A stretch of DNA of 64,000 nt from Atopsyche davidsoni (GCA_022113835.1 JAILWY010000027.1:9984501-10048500); one strand, 5' to 3'; shown: positions 21,101 through 32,661, counted from the first letter of the stretch. The notes: generated by a model not told the origin, from the letters alone. Made by a program: numbers and translations.

Positions 21101-22682
21101 TGTTGATATTTACATCGGTATCGGTTACCGTTTCTACCACTCTTATCATTAAGATCTTTTGCCCTCATCTAAAATATATGTAGTGTTTTATTCGCAATGT
21201 ACAGTAGTAAAATCTAACACGTAAATACAAAAACATGTGAAAACCTGTCTTACAATAATTAATTTAAATAAATTTTGATTATTTTAAATTCTATATTATT
21301 TTCTGAAATATTTTTTAAATATGAATTTGTAACTAAATAGTTACAAATTCATAAATACATACAATTACATGTAAATACATTTATTTGAACATATTTTACA
21401 CTTGTATTATTATATAACTAGCAATGTAGCCCGTCATAAAATGACGTATTTGATGAACGATGCGATAGTGTTTGAACATAATAAGATGAATAATGCTTTA
21501 ATTTTGTACCATCAGTTGGATGAAGGTGCAAAGTTCTGTGATATACTTGGCCTTGAACTTTGAAGCAGAGTGGCCCACTGTTAATTTAGCTCCCATTGAT
21601 GCAAAAGATATATTCTTATTGTATGATCTTATTTTTCTCTTGAAATTTCAATTATAAATATCCTTTAAATATACTGGGGAAATAGGCCTTGCTGGTAGTT
21701 TCACTTTACCTTTGTGATAATAATCGTTGAACTTTCCATCTGATGGGTTTTCTGCTTGATAATGTAAAGCATTGCAGAATCGACAGGTCACATTAATTAA
21801 TCCGAAGACAAACGCAGCGTTCGCTGTGCATCAGTTTCTTTTTGTCTCGAGGTCGATGCGCGTACTCGAATTTTAAGAAGACGCTGCTCCGTTTTCCTTC
21901 CAACTCATTGCTTGACATTTATGTCACATTTCGTGTCACAAACAACACATCACTTTTCACTGCACTTTTATTTATTTGATGCAGTCTTTATCACGTTCAA
22001 TTGTGCAATTCTTTTTTAATTACGTTTTCTGTGCGTAGAAGGTGTTATTTTGAGTTATTAATGATGTGATTAATAATTTCTAATGCAATTTCGATAATAA
22101 AATAGAGATGGCGTTTGTGTCAAACTGACATAAGCTGGAAATTTCTTAGAAGCATCAAAATTTGTTTTTTTTGTAAAAGTTCTAAATTTGAAATTCTTGC
22201 GGTGAAGAACTGAATCATATAATTGGTACATATTGAAACTTGCTAAAGCATATTTTATAGTTTATGAATGAAAATATTATCCTATCGTCTTGAAATTCGG
22301 CACATAGCTGCGGAAAAATTTACTAAACTTACGTGCAAAAAATCAGCGTTGTATCTTTTAAGATATTCTATAGAAAACCAAAAATCGAAACATACACACA
22401 TACACACAATGGCTATTATATATATTAGATGAATTATGTTTTATCTGTTGATTCTCCTCACTATGCTATATTGCCCATTACCCTTACTCGTTTTATTTCA
22501 ATACACACAATTATTGAAAGAAAAACAAAGAGGATGGAATTGAATATGTATTTTTCCTAATACTTTTCAATATATGAATTTTACTAATGTTTATTTGAAT
22601 ATTTTTGACCCAGTATATAATTATGTTTTATTCAGCTGTTGTTCTAGTCAGCCTTATTTAACAGTTTCCCTCTTGTTTTTCA
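21101..22682. repeat. Interval with a probable interspersed repeat
   Basis: From about 21418 ('agcaatgtagcccgtcataa') to about 22432 ('ggctattatatatattagat') composition changes, and the right end carries (CACA)n before a TA-rich terminus, like many insect non-autonomous repeats. I could not identify its class or target duplication. Confidence 0.4.
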
Positions 22683-22785
22683 ATGAAGGAAATACTTTGA
22701 TAAAAATTAATATTTTCTATTTTCCTGTATAATAAGCATCAAGTCAGAAGACACAGTTATAATTGCCTCTGAATGCTTTCTATTG
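22683..22785 (+). pseudogene. FLYWCH exon fossil
   Basis: 'ggaaatactttgataaaaat' reads G-N-T-L-I-K-I-N, and 22747-22780 reads EDTVIIASECF, matching the two flanks of a middle-block finger. The Trp-Cys-Cys centre and the acceptor are missing. It lies immediately upstream of E20, whose type it shares. Confidence 0.6.
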
Positions 22786-22865
22786 CTTCTACCCTTGCAG
22801 CCTCCTACCCCTTGTTGAGATACCCTTGATTTGAATTTTATCTGACTTTGAATATTCTGTTGCAG

Positions 22866-23056
22866 TTGAATACATCACATCTAAAAAAGGCAGCACATTG
22901 ATAAAAATAGACGATTACAAGTTTTGCTTCCACATAAAGGGAAGAAATGGTAAAGTGCGCTGGCATTGTTCGACGCACAGCAGTAAAGGCTGCAAAGCTT
23001 TTTTGTATACCGTTGAAGATGTCATTGTAACTTATTCTGGTTTTCACAATCATTGA
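22866..23056 (+). CDS. mod(mdg4): Alternative FLYWCH exon E20
   Basis: The acceptor is ctgttgcag. It reads V-E-Y-I-T-S-K-K-G-S-T-L-I-K, then IDDYKFCFHIKGRNGK, RWHCSTHSSKGCKA and GFHNH-TGA. It has the textbook 63-residue layout and is the first member of the dense middle block. AATAAA lies at 23138-23143. The 250 nt to E21 are plain AT. Confidence 0.92.
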
Positions 23057-23310
23057 TTAATAATTATAACAAAAAAATTATAATAATTTAAAACCGAATG
23101 TTTATGCAATATTAAAACAATTGTATATTTTGTCTGTAATAAAATAAAATAAATAGTAAAACTTATTAATAGTATATTAATTATAAAGCTATTTGTTTTT
23201 TTAATTATTTGATTATTTCCTCTTTAAAAAACTAAAATTATTATTATTATCTATTTCTCTATATTCCCCAATATTTTTTGATTTCTTATATTTTTCCTTT
23301 TTTATTTCAG

Positions 23311-23501
23311 TTGAGTACATTTTATCAAGGAAAGGAAAAACTTTGATAAAAATCAATAAGTTCACATATTCAATTCATGATAAACGAAAAAATGGTAAAA
23401 TTGTTTGGTATTGCTCTACAAATTCCAACAAAGGTTGTAGAGCATATTTGTGCACTATAGATGACGTCATTATTCAACAAACAGGCTTTCACAATCACTA
23501 G
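23311..23501 (+). CDS. mod(mdg4): Alternative FLYWCH exon E21
   Basis: The acceptor is tttatttcag. Core: V-E-Y-I-L-S-R-K-G, KTLIKINKFTYSIHDKRKNGK, IVWYCSTNSNKGCRA, GFHNH-TAG. The Arg before the Trp is Val, and STH is STN, changes shared in part with E29 and E39. All four ligands are intact. Confidence 0.9.
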
Positions 23502-24018
23502 TTTTATTTACATGGATACATATATTTCATTATATTTGTTCTTAATATTAATTCTGTAATATGTGGAGTAAAAGTACAGAATTAAAAAAAATAACATTCT
23601 TATAGAAAGATTTCCTTTTTTGTATGTAAATATATACATTTTTTTATATGCAATTTGACCACAGTATGGGTACAATATAATGACTGATTCAAGTGAATAA
23701 TGATGTACGAGGAAGAACGAACGTAAATTCGACAACCGAGGATCAGTTATGACAGTGACACGTGCTTACAAAAATACCAAGAACGAGAGAACCATGTTTA
23801 TTTTTTACATTGATATTTATCATAGTCCATATCGAATATGAATAATCTTATACCAAGAAAGAAAAACAAGACATGTTTGGTTTGTTGGCTTGGTGATTAG
23901 ACTGATGAATCCCGATCGAGAGGCCACCAGTTCGATTTTGAACAGCATGAATAGTTATTTTTATTTAAAAGTGTGGATATTTTATTCTGTTTTATCTAAC
24001 ATGCGGTTTTTATTTCAG
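23502..24018. other. Interval with tRNA-like SINE head
   Basis: Positions 23880-23945 ('ggcttggtgattagactgat' and 'agttcgattttgaac') resemble A- and B-box spacing of a tRNA-derived SINE on the + strand. There is no clover-leaf good enough for a functional tRNA. The rest is AT-rich. Confidence 0.4.
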
Positions 24019-24209
24019 CTGAGTTCATTCAATCACGGAAAGGAAATTCTTTGATAAAAATGAACGATTACACATTTTGCATTCATAGAAAGTCAAAGAA
24101 TGGTAAAGTGCGTTGGTATTGTTCTACTCACAATAATAAAGGTTGCAAAGCAATCTTGTATACAATAAAAAATAGAATTGTTTCCCAGATTGGTTTCCAT
24201 AACCACTGA
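24019..24209 (+). CDS. mod(mdg4): Alternative FLYWCH exon E22
   Basis: The acceptor is tatttcag and the split residue is Ala (G|CT): A-E-F-I-Q-S-R-K-G. The core is NSLIKMNDYTFCIHRKSKNGK, RWYCSTHNNKGCKA, then GFHNH-TGA. The segment before the last ligands is unusually basic (TIKNRIV instead of TVEDVIV). A foldback element follows 190 nt downstream. Confidence 0.9.
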
Positions 24210-24359
24210 GGTAATAATCTCAATGAATATCCTATTATTATTTAACAGACTCAATATTAGAACTCATGAATCCTTTTATATCACTTTAGTCATTTACAGT
24301 TACAAACGCTACGCCTACAAAGTTTTTTTAATTTATATAACTGTGTAAATATTATGCAA

Positions 24360-24599
24360 TTCAATATTTTTGACAGAGAGTACTTGGTGGAATTCCATTT
24401 TAATATTTTGAATAAAAATACTTGAGTGATTTTCCACATTTTTGTTTTTATTAGTGACCGGTTTCGCCAACCTTTCACGTTGGCATTATCAAACAGAGTC
24501 TCTGTTTGATAATGCCAACGTGAAAGGTTGGCGAAACCGGTCACTAATAAAAACAAAAATGTGGAAAATCACTCAAGTATTTTTATTCAAAATATTAAA
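24360..24599. mobile_element. Compact foldback element (perfect hairpin)
   Basis: Arms 24399-24498 and 24500-24599 are complementary with a one-base centre. They share sequence with the outer arms of the 14.7-kb element ('gccaacctttcacgttggca'). The unpaired left tag 'tgacagagagtacttggtgg' precedes the arms, as in the other copies. No coding capacity. The flanking interval up to E23 (24600-25194) shows nothing else. Confidence 0.88.
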
Positions 24600-25194
24600 T
24601 ATTATGCTGTAATTTATTTAGACCACTCAAGTAATCCCTTGAAAAAAATATGTTATTTTTAGTGAGAAAAAGAGTCTTCTAAAAATTAAAAAAAATTACC
24701 CATTAGTTTAAAACCATTGTATCAAACTTGGCATTTTCAAAGTATTTTTCGAGAATATTGAATTTATCAATAATTGATTTTCTATTTGTATGTAGTACGA
24801 AGAATGGTATTTGGGAATATCACCTCTTGATAATATGACAGTGTGGTTAATTGTGAATAAAGCTTGCCCCCAGTGTCCATTACACTTTCGGTTGACACCT
24901 ACTATATTCGTCTTTTACTATCACATCAGTCTTTCTTCACCTCCTTAGCACCAATAAATCAACACATCACTGCCAATACAAAAGACAATTCAAATTGTGA
25001 TTCAACTTACAATTTACGCAATGTTTTCTGACACCTATTTTGTTTGGCAGTTTTAAATATTATAATATTATTTAATTGTTTTAGGTAAATAAATCAACCT
25101 TTGTGATTTAGCTAATGAAATGTAGATTCCATATTATGTTTTAATTATAATATCTTACTCTCTTCATCTGACACTTTCTTTTTTTTAGTTCCAG

Positions 25195-25406
25195 TTGAAT
25201 ACGTTCAATCACAGAGAGGAAATCCCATGATAAAATTTAACCATTACACATTTTGCTTTCATAGAAATTGTAAAAATGACAAAGTCCGCTGGTTTTGCTC
25301 CACTCATCATCATAAAGGTTGTAAAGCTACCTTGTACACTATAGATAATGTCATCGTGTCACAATTTGGTTTCCATAACCACCCTTCATCTTTGAAGATT
25401 TATTGA
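25195..25406 (+). CDS. mod(mdg4): Alternative FLYWCH exon E23 with short tail
   Basis: Tandem in-frame acceptors six bases apart (ttttag|ttccag|TTGAA) could add Val-Pro at the junction. Core: V-E-Y-V-Q-S-Q-R-G, NPMIKFNHYTFCFHRNCKNDK, RWFCSTHHHKGCKA, GFHNH. Seven residues (PSSLKIY) follow before TGA. The usual NGK is NDK. AATAAA is at 25547-25552. The 444 nt to E24 hold no other feature. Confidence 0.9.
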
Positions 25407-25850
25407 TCATTATTTTGTCATAGGAAAAACTATGAATTTTTTACTAAAATTTATCCCATACAATATAAATCAGCCCTCAACTTGAATTTATTTACATTGA
25501 ACCTGTATTTTTATCCCATACTTATGTTAATTATTGCTTATACGAAAATAAATATTTTGAAATAAATATTGACGATTATTCATAAAAACTTGTCTTTCAA
25601 TTTAATTTTTAACCGTAATACAGAAGTATTGAATATTATTTTTCTATTTGATAAATGTTATTTATATTCAACGATCTCTGAAGCTTTTGTATTATTTCAA
25701 AAGTTTTTGGGTAAGACAATGTGAATATAATACATTTAAAGTGATGCTTGTGCATGCATTTCAAGTTTTACTATTCTATTTCATTACTTAATTTGTAATT
25801 TATCCAATGTCATTCATTCTGTCTTACATTTTCATTTTTGTCTTTTGCAG

Positions 25851-26041
25851 TCATTTATATAAAGTCACAGAGAGGAAATACTTTAATAAAAATGAATAAT
25901 TATAAATATTCAATTCAAAGAAAGCTACAAAATGGTAAAGTGCGCTGGATCTGTTCCACTCACTGTACCAAAGGCTGTAGAGCAACCCTGTACACTGTGG
26001 ATGATGTCATCGTATCGCAATGTTTACGCCACAACCATTGA
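25851..26041 (+). CDS. mod(mdg4): Alternative FLYWCH exon E24
   Basis: The acceptor is cttttgcag. Frame V-I-Y-I-K-S-Q-R-G, NTLIKMNNYKYSIQRKLQNGK, RWICSTHCTKGCRA, LRHNH-TGA. Ile replaces the acidic or basic residue 2. An extra Cys in the ligand loop (HCTKGC) is shared with E41. No nearby AATAAA. Confidence 0.9.
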
Positions 26042-27038
26042 ATTGTAACCGTAATTCCATGGAGATATGCTTATTATTAAAATTCCAGTAATCAAATGTG
26101 TTCTTATGTTTCGGCTTTAGTTATTACTAGAAAAACATGTGTTCATGACTGTAGTGCTTTTATGCGTTTTTTGTTGAAGTTTCCGATGTTTCAGTCCCAG
26201 TACTGGGGTCGTCCCTGAAGATGGTCTCATTACCAGGATCTAAATGTCGAAAATTTCTACCAAAAACACAGCATTTCTACTCAGTACTCAATTATATATT
26301 TTTAATGTTTAAAATATTTGCTTTGCCCAAACCTATTTTTTTAGGTGTTATGCTGCATAAAATTTTAATTTATATTAAATCTGATACTAATAGAAAAAAA
26401 AGTAACAGCAACTGCTATAGCAAGTGAACTTATCACTTATATACTTTGTCTCTATTTATTTAGGTTTATATTTTAGTATTACATTTGTAATGTAAAACAA
26501 AAGTCAAATGGCTAAGAAACGACTTATATTCATAGAGTTTATATTATTAATAAATTTATGTCCTTCAAAAATTGTTTTATTTTTGTATTTTAGAACATGA
26601 TAGATCATAGGAAAGGTCAAAGGATAAAGTTAAAGTTCTGCAACTAAAGAATATAAACAAATAAAAAGTATATTATGAATCTGTTTGCCATATTTTATAT
26701 TTTTTGGCATATTTTAGCTTTATTCACATCAGACTGGCTTGATTTGTAGTATTCCATAATTGTAGATCTTAAGAATATGACTGAGAGATTGTTATTCATG
26801 GTTTTTTTAAAAACTAAATTACTAGAATAGTAGACATAGGTAGTCTTCTGGTGATTGAGTCTAACATAGACCTTGAAAGCTAGCCGTTTGCCTAATCATG
26901 TTTCAAGTATTAAAGTTTTACGCTGTCTATAAATATGACATTGCACAATGAAGTGGTTTTGGCATTTTTTTGTTTTATCGTCTTATTTCTTTCCACGTTT
27001 TATTATGCTTAAGCTGACATTTTCCATTTTGATTTCAG
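26042..27038. other. Interval with a weak exon-fossil candidate
   Basis: At 26577-26650 a good acceptor-like tract (tttgtattttag) precedes 'gatcataggaaaggtcaaag', which could be a ruined 'RS-KG-' start, but stops are frequent and no Cys/His pattern follows. A patch at 26180-26230 (gtcccagtactggggtcgtc) looks repeat-derived. The rest is AT-rich. Confidence 0.35.
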
Positions 27039-27226
27039 CTCAATACACATCACAGAGGAGAAAAACTTTAATCAAAATTAATAAATACACATATTCAATT
27101 AAAGAGAAGTTTAAAGATGGTCTAGTTCGCTGGCACTGCTCCGCGCATGTCACTAAAGGCTGCGATGCAATCCTGTTCATTGATAACGGTATTATTGTTG
27201 CTTATTCTAAATTTCATACTCACTGA
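27039..27226 (+). CDS. mod(mdg4): Alternative FLYWCH exon E25
   Basis: The acceptor is tgatttcag and the split residue is Ala. The start is one residue short (A-Q-Y-T-S-Q-R-R-K), and the usual Gly after the basic pair is absent. Core: TLIKINKYTYSIKEKFKDG, RWHCSAHVTKGCDA, FHTH-TGA. Acidic 'GCDAILFIDNG' is unusual. AATAAA lies 8 nt past the stop (27235-27240) and again at 27334. The 437 nt to E26 show nothing notable. Confidence 0.86.
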
Positions 27227-27663
27227 TGGTGATAAATAAATTTTGTTGATAAGAAGTTTTGCACATTTTTGAAATTTTGTTTCATTTATATTCAGTAAGT
27301 AAGAGAAATTGAAACATCTGTATCTACCTTGTGAATAAAAATATACAAGTGATAATATACAAATGGTTTATTTTTCCACTGAACGTTCCTTTTCCTCAAC
27401 AATTCTACACATAAAGCAAGAAGTGTTTGCACCCATTGTTTGAAATATGCTGAGTTTATGGAGGCTTTCTATTGATGATGCCATAGTGGGGTCGATTGTG
27501 AGTGAATGAATAAAAACAACACAAGATTGAGTTTTTAAAATAATTCAAGATGTATCCATTTTGAACTATTTTATAATATCGGTTGCTACATTTGTTGAAA
27601 TATATTGCCAGTTCATTTAGTTATATCCAAAAAATAACATAAACTACATATTTTTTATTTCAG

Positions 27664-27825
27664 TTGAATATATCACCTCAAAGAAAGGAAAGCCTTTAAT
27701 AAAAATGAGTAATTATACATACTCAATACATATGAAGTTTAAAAATAATAAAATGCGCTGGCATTGTTCCACGCACAACAATAAAAGTTGCAAAGCAGTT
27801 GCATTCCTGTTATCACAATCACTGA
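27664..27825 (+). pseudogene. Internally deleted FLYWCH exon E26
   Basis: The acceptor (tatttcag) and front half are normal: V-E-Y-I-T-S-K-K-G, KPLIKMSNYTYSIHMK, MRWHCSTHNNKSCKAV. About 29 nt encoding the LYTVEDVIVSQ segment are missing, and the frame is shifted. The ancestral CAC-AAT-CAC-TGA end (27814-27825) is therefore read out of frame, and translation would stop at 27849-27851 without the His ligands. Confidence 0.85.
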
Positions 27826-27851
27826 TATTTTACAAATATAATTATTTTTGA

Positions 27852-28546
27852 AACTGTATAAATAATCGCAAAACTTTTTTTAATTTAAAGTGATTATCAT
27901 TTTATTTAATATGATAAACAGATTTTCTGACTAATAATTGGCAGATCTAATTCTTAAAAAAAAAAACATGCATGATTAATTAAAACAAAATAATATTTTA
28001 TGCAATATATGTGACACTTTGGTAGTCACATAATTTTTATTAAACCTGTCTTTAAAATATGCTTAATATCTCGCATAAAAGTATAACAATAAATTCAATG
28101 TAAAAATTAAAAAGCTATTTTTATTTTCATAAGACTTTTTCGTATATTTAAAATGGGGCAGTTTTAGAGCCTCACCGTTTAGATCAAAAGGAACTTATAA
28201 GAGAAGTATAGCTACTTATGTCCTATTAAAGTTTACTCAACCGTTTGAAAATCTTGAATGGCATGCTTTGAACCCCTTTTATTTATTTTAATTAAGTATA
28301 TTTTTATTCATATTCGTTTCAAACCGACTTGAGATGAATTAAATTGCGCGGAGGTGGTCGTAAACATTCTTACCAATCCTTTGGGAGATTGGTGAAAATG
28401 TGGACGGGCTATAAACTATAAAATTTCAGATTGTGAACATAAGGTTGTATATTTTCCATGTGAAAATTCTTTAGATTTATATATATTTTAAAGTATTTAT
28501 CTTACACTGCGTTGCTTTTCTAATTGTGTGTTTTTTTATGTTTCAG
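27852..28546. other. Interval without recognised features
   Basis: AT-rich up to about 28140. A more balanced patch at 28330-28430 ('cgcggaggtggtcgtaaaca') could be repeat-derived but is unassigned. Confidence 0.4.
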
Positions 28547-28737
28547 TAAGATACATCACATCACAGAAAGGAAAAACTTTGATAAAAATGAATAATTACA
28601 CATTCTCGGTCCATATAAAGTGTGCCAATGGAAAAGTGCGCTGGTTTTGCTCTACACACAACAGTAAAGGCTGTAAAGCATCTTTGCATACTTTGGAAGA
28701 TGTTATTGTGTCACAATCCGGAATTCATAACCATTAA
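28547..28737 (+). CDS. mod(mdg4): Alternative FLYWCH exon E27
   Basis: The acceptor is atgtttcag. The split Val uses G|TA, the only such case I noted. Core: V-R-Y-I-T-S-Q-K-G, KTLIKMNNYTFSVHIKCANGK, RWFCSTHNSKGCKA, GIHNH-TAA. It resembles E36 in the linker (KCxNG) and the RWFC stretch. The 270 nt to E28 are unremarkable. Confidence 0.91.
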
Positions 28738-29009
28738 GTCACGGTTTACTTTTTTTAATTTTTCAATTGCTATTTGTAGCTATTTTAATGAGTTTTCTCT
28801 ACAAGTATTAGATATAAGGAATAATTTTTTTGATTTTTGTGACTTTATATATAGTAAAGTACTTTATAAAATATCCTACAGTTCGATAGACTGAGTTATG
28901 ATACTAAGTACCGGTTGTATGTTGCCGTCTATGGCTTTATATTTTTATTTAATGATTTCATTCACTGTTTATTTCTCAATCTCACATATTCATCTTTCTT
29001 TTATTTCAG

Positions 29010-29184
29010 TTCAATATTTCACATTCCTCAAGGGGAATCCTTTGATTAAATTTGATAATTACACATTTACAATGCAGAGAAAAGTGAAGAATTATGCTCC
29101 ACTCACAGTAATAAAGGTTGCAAAGCAGCTTTACATACCGTAGAAGACGTTATTATATCCTGCACTAGTTTTCACAATCACTGA
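29010..29184 (+). pseudogene. Frameshifted FLYWCH exon E28 (16-nt deletion)
   Basis: The acceptor (ttatttcag) and start V-Q-Y-F-T-F-L-K-G-N-P-L-I-K are fine. After VKN, 16 nt spanning the NGKVRW codons are gone, which removes the Trp and shifts the frame to a stop at 29141-29143. The old ending (tgctccactcac, ggttgcaaagcag, cacaatcactga) is still readable in the shifted frame. The decay looks recent. Confidence 0.87.
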
Positions 29185-30651
29185 TTATTCCAGTGATTAG
29201 TTACCGAGTAATTCAATTTCATGATATTAATAAATAAGTTCATTATTGAAAATGTCTCCAAATTGGTATTTCGATAAAAAATATTATCAAAAAAAATAAG
29301 CTGGTTGCATTTATAGACAAACTTTAAATTAAATAATATTGAATAATAAAAATAATATTGAATTCTCAAAATATATATAATTTATTTAAACAAAGATTTT
29401 TAATATAAATCAAACTTTTGGGTTCAAGATGAGTTCTTATTTTTACCCCAAAAATAAGATGTGACATCTTAGCATGTGTCGTTCTATGAAGCTAGTGCAA
29501 GCTTCTGACTGGGGAGTCAATTTGTGTTATCAGTTTATATTGGAGAATCGGATGCTGCCAAGGCTTTCTGTGTGAAATTATGTTCTTCTAAATTCTCTGA
29601 ATAGTTATCTGAAAAAAAATGCACGTCATTGCTGTTCTTAATTTATATTACTGTATAAACACTGTTATCCTTAATTTGCTATTACTTTTTATTCATAAGT
29701 GTTTTTGCGTTATCCTTAGTTCTCTCGTAATTATTAACCATTTCATATATAATATTTACTTATCTAGTAAATATTATATATGAATATTATATATGGGTTA
29801 TATAGAACAGCCCAAATCATTTAATTGCTAGGAAAATTTCAACCTGGAGCTATACAGTTAGTAATCTAGTTACACTAGTGAGGACTTTTGTCCTGAGTAT
29901 GTATTAGTTGCTTTTCAATTAAAATAAATATATATACCGGTTTTTAGTTTTTGACTATATTTTATGATTGCTTCCCTGGGTTTTTAAAAAAAATATTGAA
30001 ATATCAGTCCTTTGAAAATCTGTCCTTGGTAAATATTATTTTAGGTAGATAAATTTGATTAAATATGAAATAATTATCAATGTACCTTCTTCTGCCATTT
30101 AAAATTATTAAATAGTAGTGCTACAAACGTTTTTATTACTACACATCTTGTTTCTTATGGCACAAAATAATGTATTTCATGCATTAACCTCTCCTAACCA
30201 ATAAATGTAATTTTAAACTTCTTCCTGGTACTGGAATTATTATTATATTTTAATTACTATCTTCAACTTAAAGCGAGATACTCTAGAAATCTTGTAAGTT
30301 TTCTGTTGTTGGCAAAACAACTGTTCTTTTGAGGATATTGACATTTATGCTGAATTACGTATTGTATATGTAAACTTATAATGGATTTTTTGTAAAAAAA
30401 AATTATGCATATTATTATTATTGTTCCTACTTTCCTTATTCAATGTATTGGGATTAAGCCTATTATTTATTTAATTAATTAAGGCTTATTAATGAACAAT
30501 GTCAAAATATTGTACACAAGTATGTTTTTAATAAATAAATAACTTTGACCATCACTTACGTTTGTTTTTGTTTCCCATATTTTTTCATACTTTGATGTTT
30601 TATCTAGTAAATCAGCAACATTATCTAACATTTTCCAATTTTCTCTTTCAG
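29185..30651. other. Long exon-free AT-rich interval
   Basis: About 1.47 kb. A short AT palindrome at about 29744-29784 ('atataatatttactta' with its complement) is the only structure noted. No exon fossils were recognised on either strand. Confidence 0.45.
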
Positions 30652-30842
30652 TTCAATACATAAGGTCGCAGAGGGGACACACTTTGATAAAAATGAATAA
30701 CTATAGATATTGCGTTCACAAAAGGACTCAAAATGGAAGAATTCGTTGGTATTGTTCCACCAACAGTTCCAAAGGCTGCAAAGCATTTTTGTACACCTTG
30801 GATAACTCCATTGTGTCGCAATATACTATTCACAATCACTAA
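30652..30842 (+). CDS. mod(mdg4): Alternative FLYWCH exon E29
   Basis: The acceptor is ttctctttcag. Frame V-Q-Y-I-R-S-Q-R-G, HTLIKMNNYRYCVHKRTQNGR, RWYCSTNSSKGCKA, TIHNH-TAA. STN replaces STH in the loop, as in E21. All ligands are present. The 565 nt to E30 are AT-rich with no recognised element. Confidence 0.9.
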
Positions 30843-31407
30843 GTAGTTAGTTTTTAAATAGATTTAAATTAAATTGTTTATTGTATAGTTGTTTTTGTAG
30901 CACTTTATTGCATAAATATAAACAAAAATATGTTTAAGAGGTCAATTCCTTTACCTTTAAGAGCTCTCACCGTCCATGTTGATTGTAACTCAAACCATCT
31001 GGTTATGTTTATGATTAAATTAAAGTTGCCTGGTAGTCCTGTAAATATATTATTTTTATCGATTCCTTAAAGTAGTAAAATAAAATGACAGTAAAAATTA
31101 TTTTAGTTTTGTTTACTGGGTTGTGTACTGTCTTTATTTAACCCAGTTCATTTGTATGTTTCATCCGGTTGATTTAGGAGACGACAGATACTAATTAGTC
31201 TTCCTGTTATACAAATAAACAACAAACAAATTTTTTAACTTTCGTTTTAATTTTTCTTCACATTCCTCGTAAGAACTAGTTGATACTATATATGTGTATA
31301 TATATAAAATAATAAAAATATATATAAAATATTAATTTCTAACTAACTTTATTTAAATAGAAAATATCAAAGGATTCATGAAAATAAATAACATAAGTTT
31401 TTTTTAG

Positions 31408-31598
31408 GTGAATATGTAATCTCGAAAAAAGGAAAAAAATTGATTAAGTTGAAGAATTATACTTACTACATGCACAAAAAGAGTAAAAGTGGTAAAATGC
31501 GCTGGTATTGCTCAACACACTCTTCTAAAGGCTGTAATGCAGTTATGTACACTATTGATGACGTTATTGTCTCTGAGGCTGGATTTCATTGTCACTAA
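31408..31598 (+). CDS. mod(mdg4): Alternative FLYWCH exon E30
   Basis: The acceptor is tttttttag and the split residue is Gly (G|GT), giving G-E-Y-V-I-S-K-K-G. Core: KKLIKLKNYTYYMHKKSKSGK, RWYCSTHSSKGCNA, GFHCH-TAA. It pairs with the next exon E31 (YTYYM, KSGKMRW, THSSKGC), so the two are a local duplicate. AATAAA is at 31736-31741; nothing else is seen before E31. Confidence 0.9.
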
Positions 31599-31992
31599 AA
31601 CAACATGTATTAAGTTATAAAATACCATTAAAAATTCAGATAATTTGAAATTGTATTTTATCAGAATATTTTATGTTTATTTTGGCAATTCGACATATTC
31701 ATAGTGATAATTTGATACTAATTACATTTTATTATAATAAATAAACATACACTAAAAACCAATATAATGTTTTATTGAAAGTTAACTTATAAAAATTTAG
31801 GAAACAGATTATTTTAGTTTCATTTTATTTACGGTTGTTTCGGTGTTTGCTTTGACTTTAACACTTCTGTATGCACTGCAAAGCCCATTAAGTGTATGCA
31901 TGATTCATTTTGTTTACATATTTTCTGTTAACACTCATCTTTTGGTGTTTTGAATTATATTTTATCTATCTCATATTTTTTCTCTTTTACAG

Positions 31993-32183
31993 TCAAATAC
32001 ATTTCATCAAAAAGAGGAAAAACATTGATAAAGATGAAAAATTATACTTATTACATGCGTGACATGTCTAAAAGTGGGAAAATGCGCTGGCCTTGCTCTA
32101 CACACTCCTCCAAAGGCTGCACGGCAGTTTTGTACACCTTGGAGGATACAATTGTCTCACAAACTGGGTTTCATAATCACTGA
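31993..32183 (+). CDS. mod(mdg4): Alternative FLYWCH exon E31
   Basis: The acceptor is cttttacag. V-K-Y-I-S-S-K-R-G, KTLIKMKNYTYYMRDMSKSGK, RWPCSTHSSKGCTA, GFHNH-TGA. Sister of E30; YMR is also shared with E33. Pro sits between the Trp and the first Cys, an unusual choice for a beta strand. The 287 nt to E32 hold no feature. Confidence 0.91.
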
Positions 32184-32470
32184 ATCTTCCTCAACCTCAA
32201 CCAATGGTTGGGGGGAGGATAGTTTTCTAAAAGTATAAAGATACTGACATTAGCTCATTTTGTTTATTTATGTCATATTTTTGTCATAGTTTTATTCCAA
32301 AAGTAAAGGTTGTTAAATAATAACGAAAAGCGGACCATGTCCTCAACAAACCTTGGTTTATGTAAACCTGATTTGACACATGATTCTTATGAATATTATT
32401 TTACACAATTGTATTTTATTCCATGTGTGTTTCTTGGATTATTTTTGCTTAAATTTAGTTGTTTTTTCAG

Positions 32471-32661
32471 GTCTTTATATGAGCTCCAGGCAAGGAAACC
32501 CAATAATTAAAATGAATGACTATACATACTCTATTCACTCGAGGCTAAAAAATAACAAAATACGTTGGAGGTGTTCTACGCACAATAGTAAAGATTGTAA
32601 AGCAATTTTGTATACTGTAGAAGATGTCATTATTTCTCAACATGGTTTTCATAATCATTGA
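32471..32661 (+). CDS. mod(mdg4): Alternative FLYWCH exon E32
   Basis: The acceptor is gttttttcag and the split residue is Gly (G|GT): G-L-Y-M-S-S-R-Q-G. Core: NPIIKMNDYTYSIHSRLKNNK, RWRCSTHNSKDCKA, GFHNH-TGA. KGC is KDC. The R-Q-G start recalls the 3' block, while the rest is middle-block type. AATAAA is at 32704-32709; the 375 nt to E33 are otherwise plain. Confidence 0.89.

Noticed and set aside
20903..23053. Minus-strand open frames opposite E19 and E20, and similar frames elsewhere
   Set aside because: They are antisense shadows of FLYWCH exons and show no finger pattern of their own.
26577..26650. Degenerate exon start behind a good acceptor
   Set aside because: Multiple stops and no Cys/His pattern.
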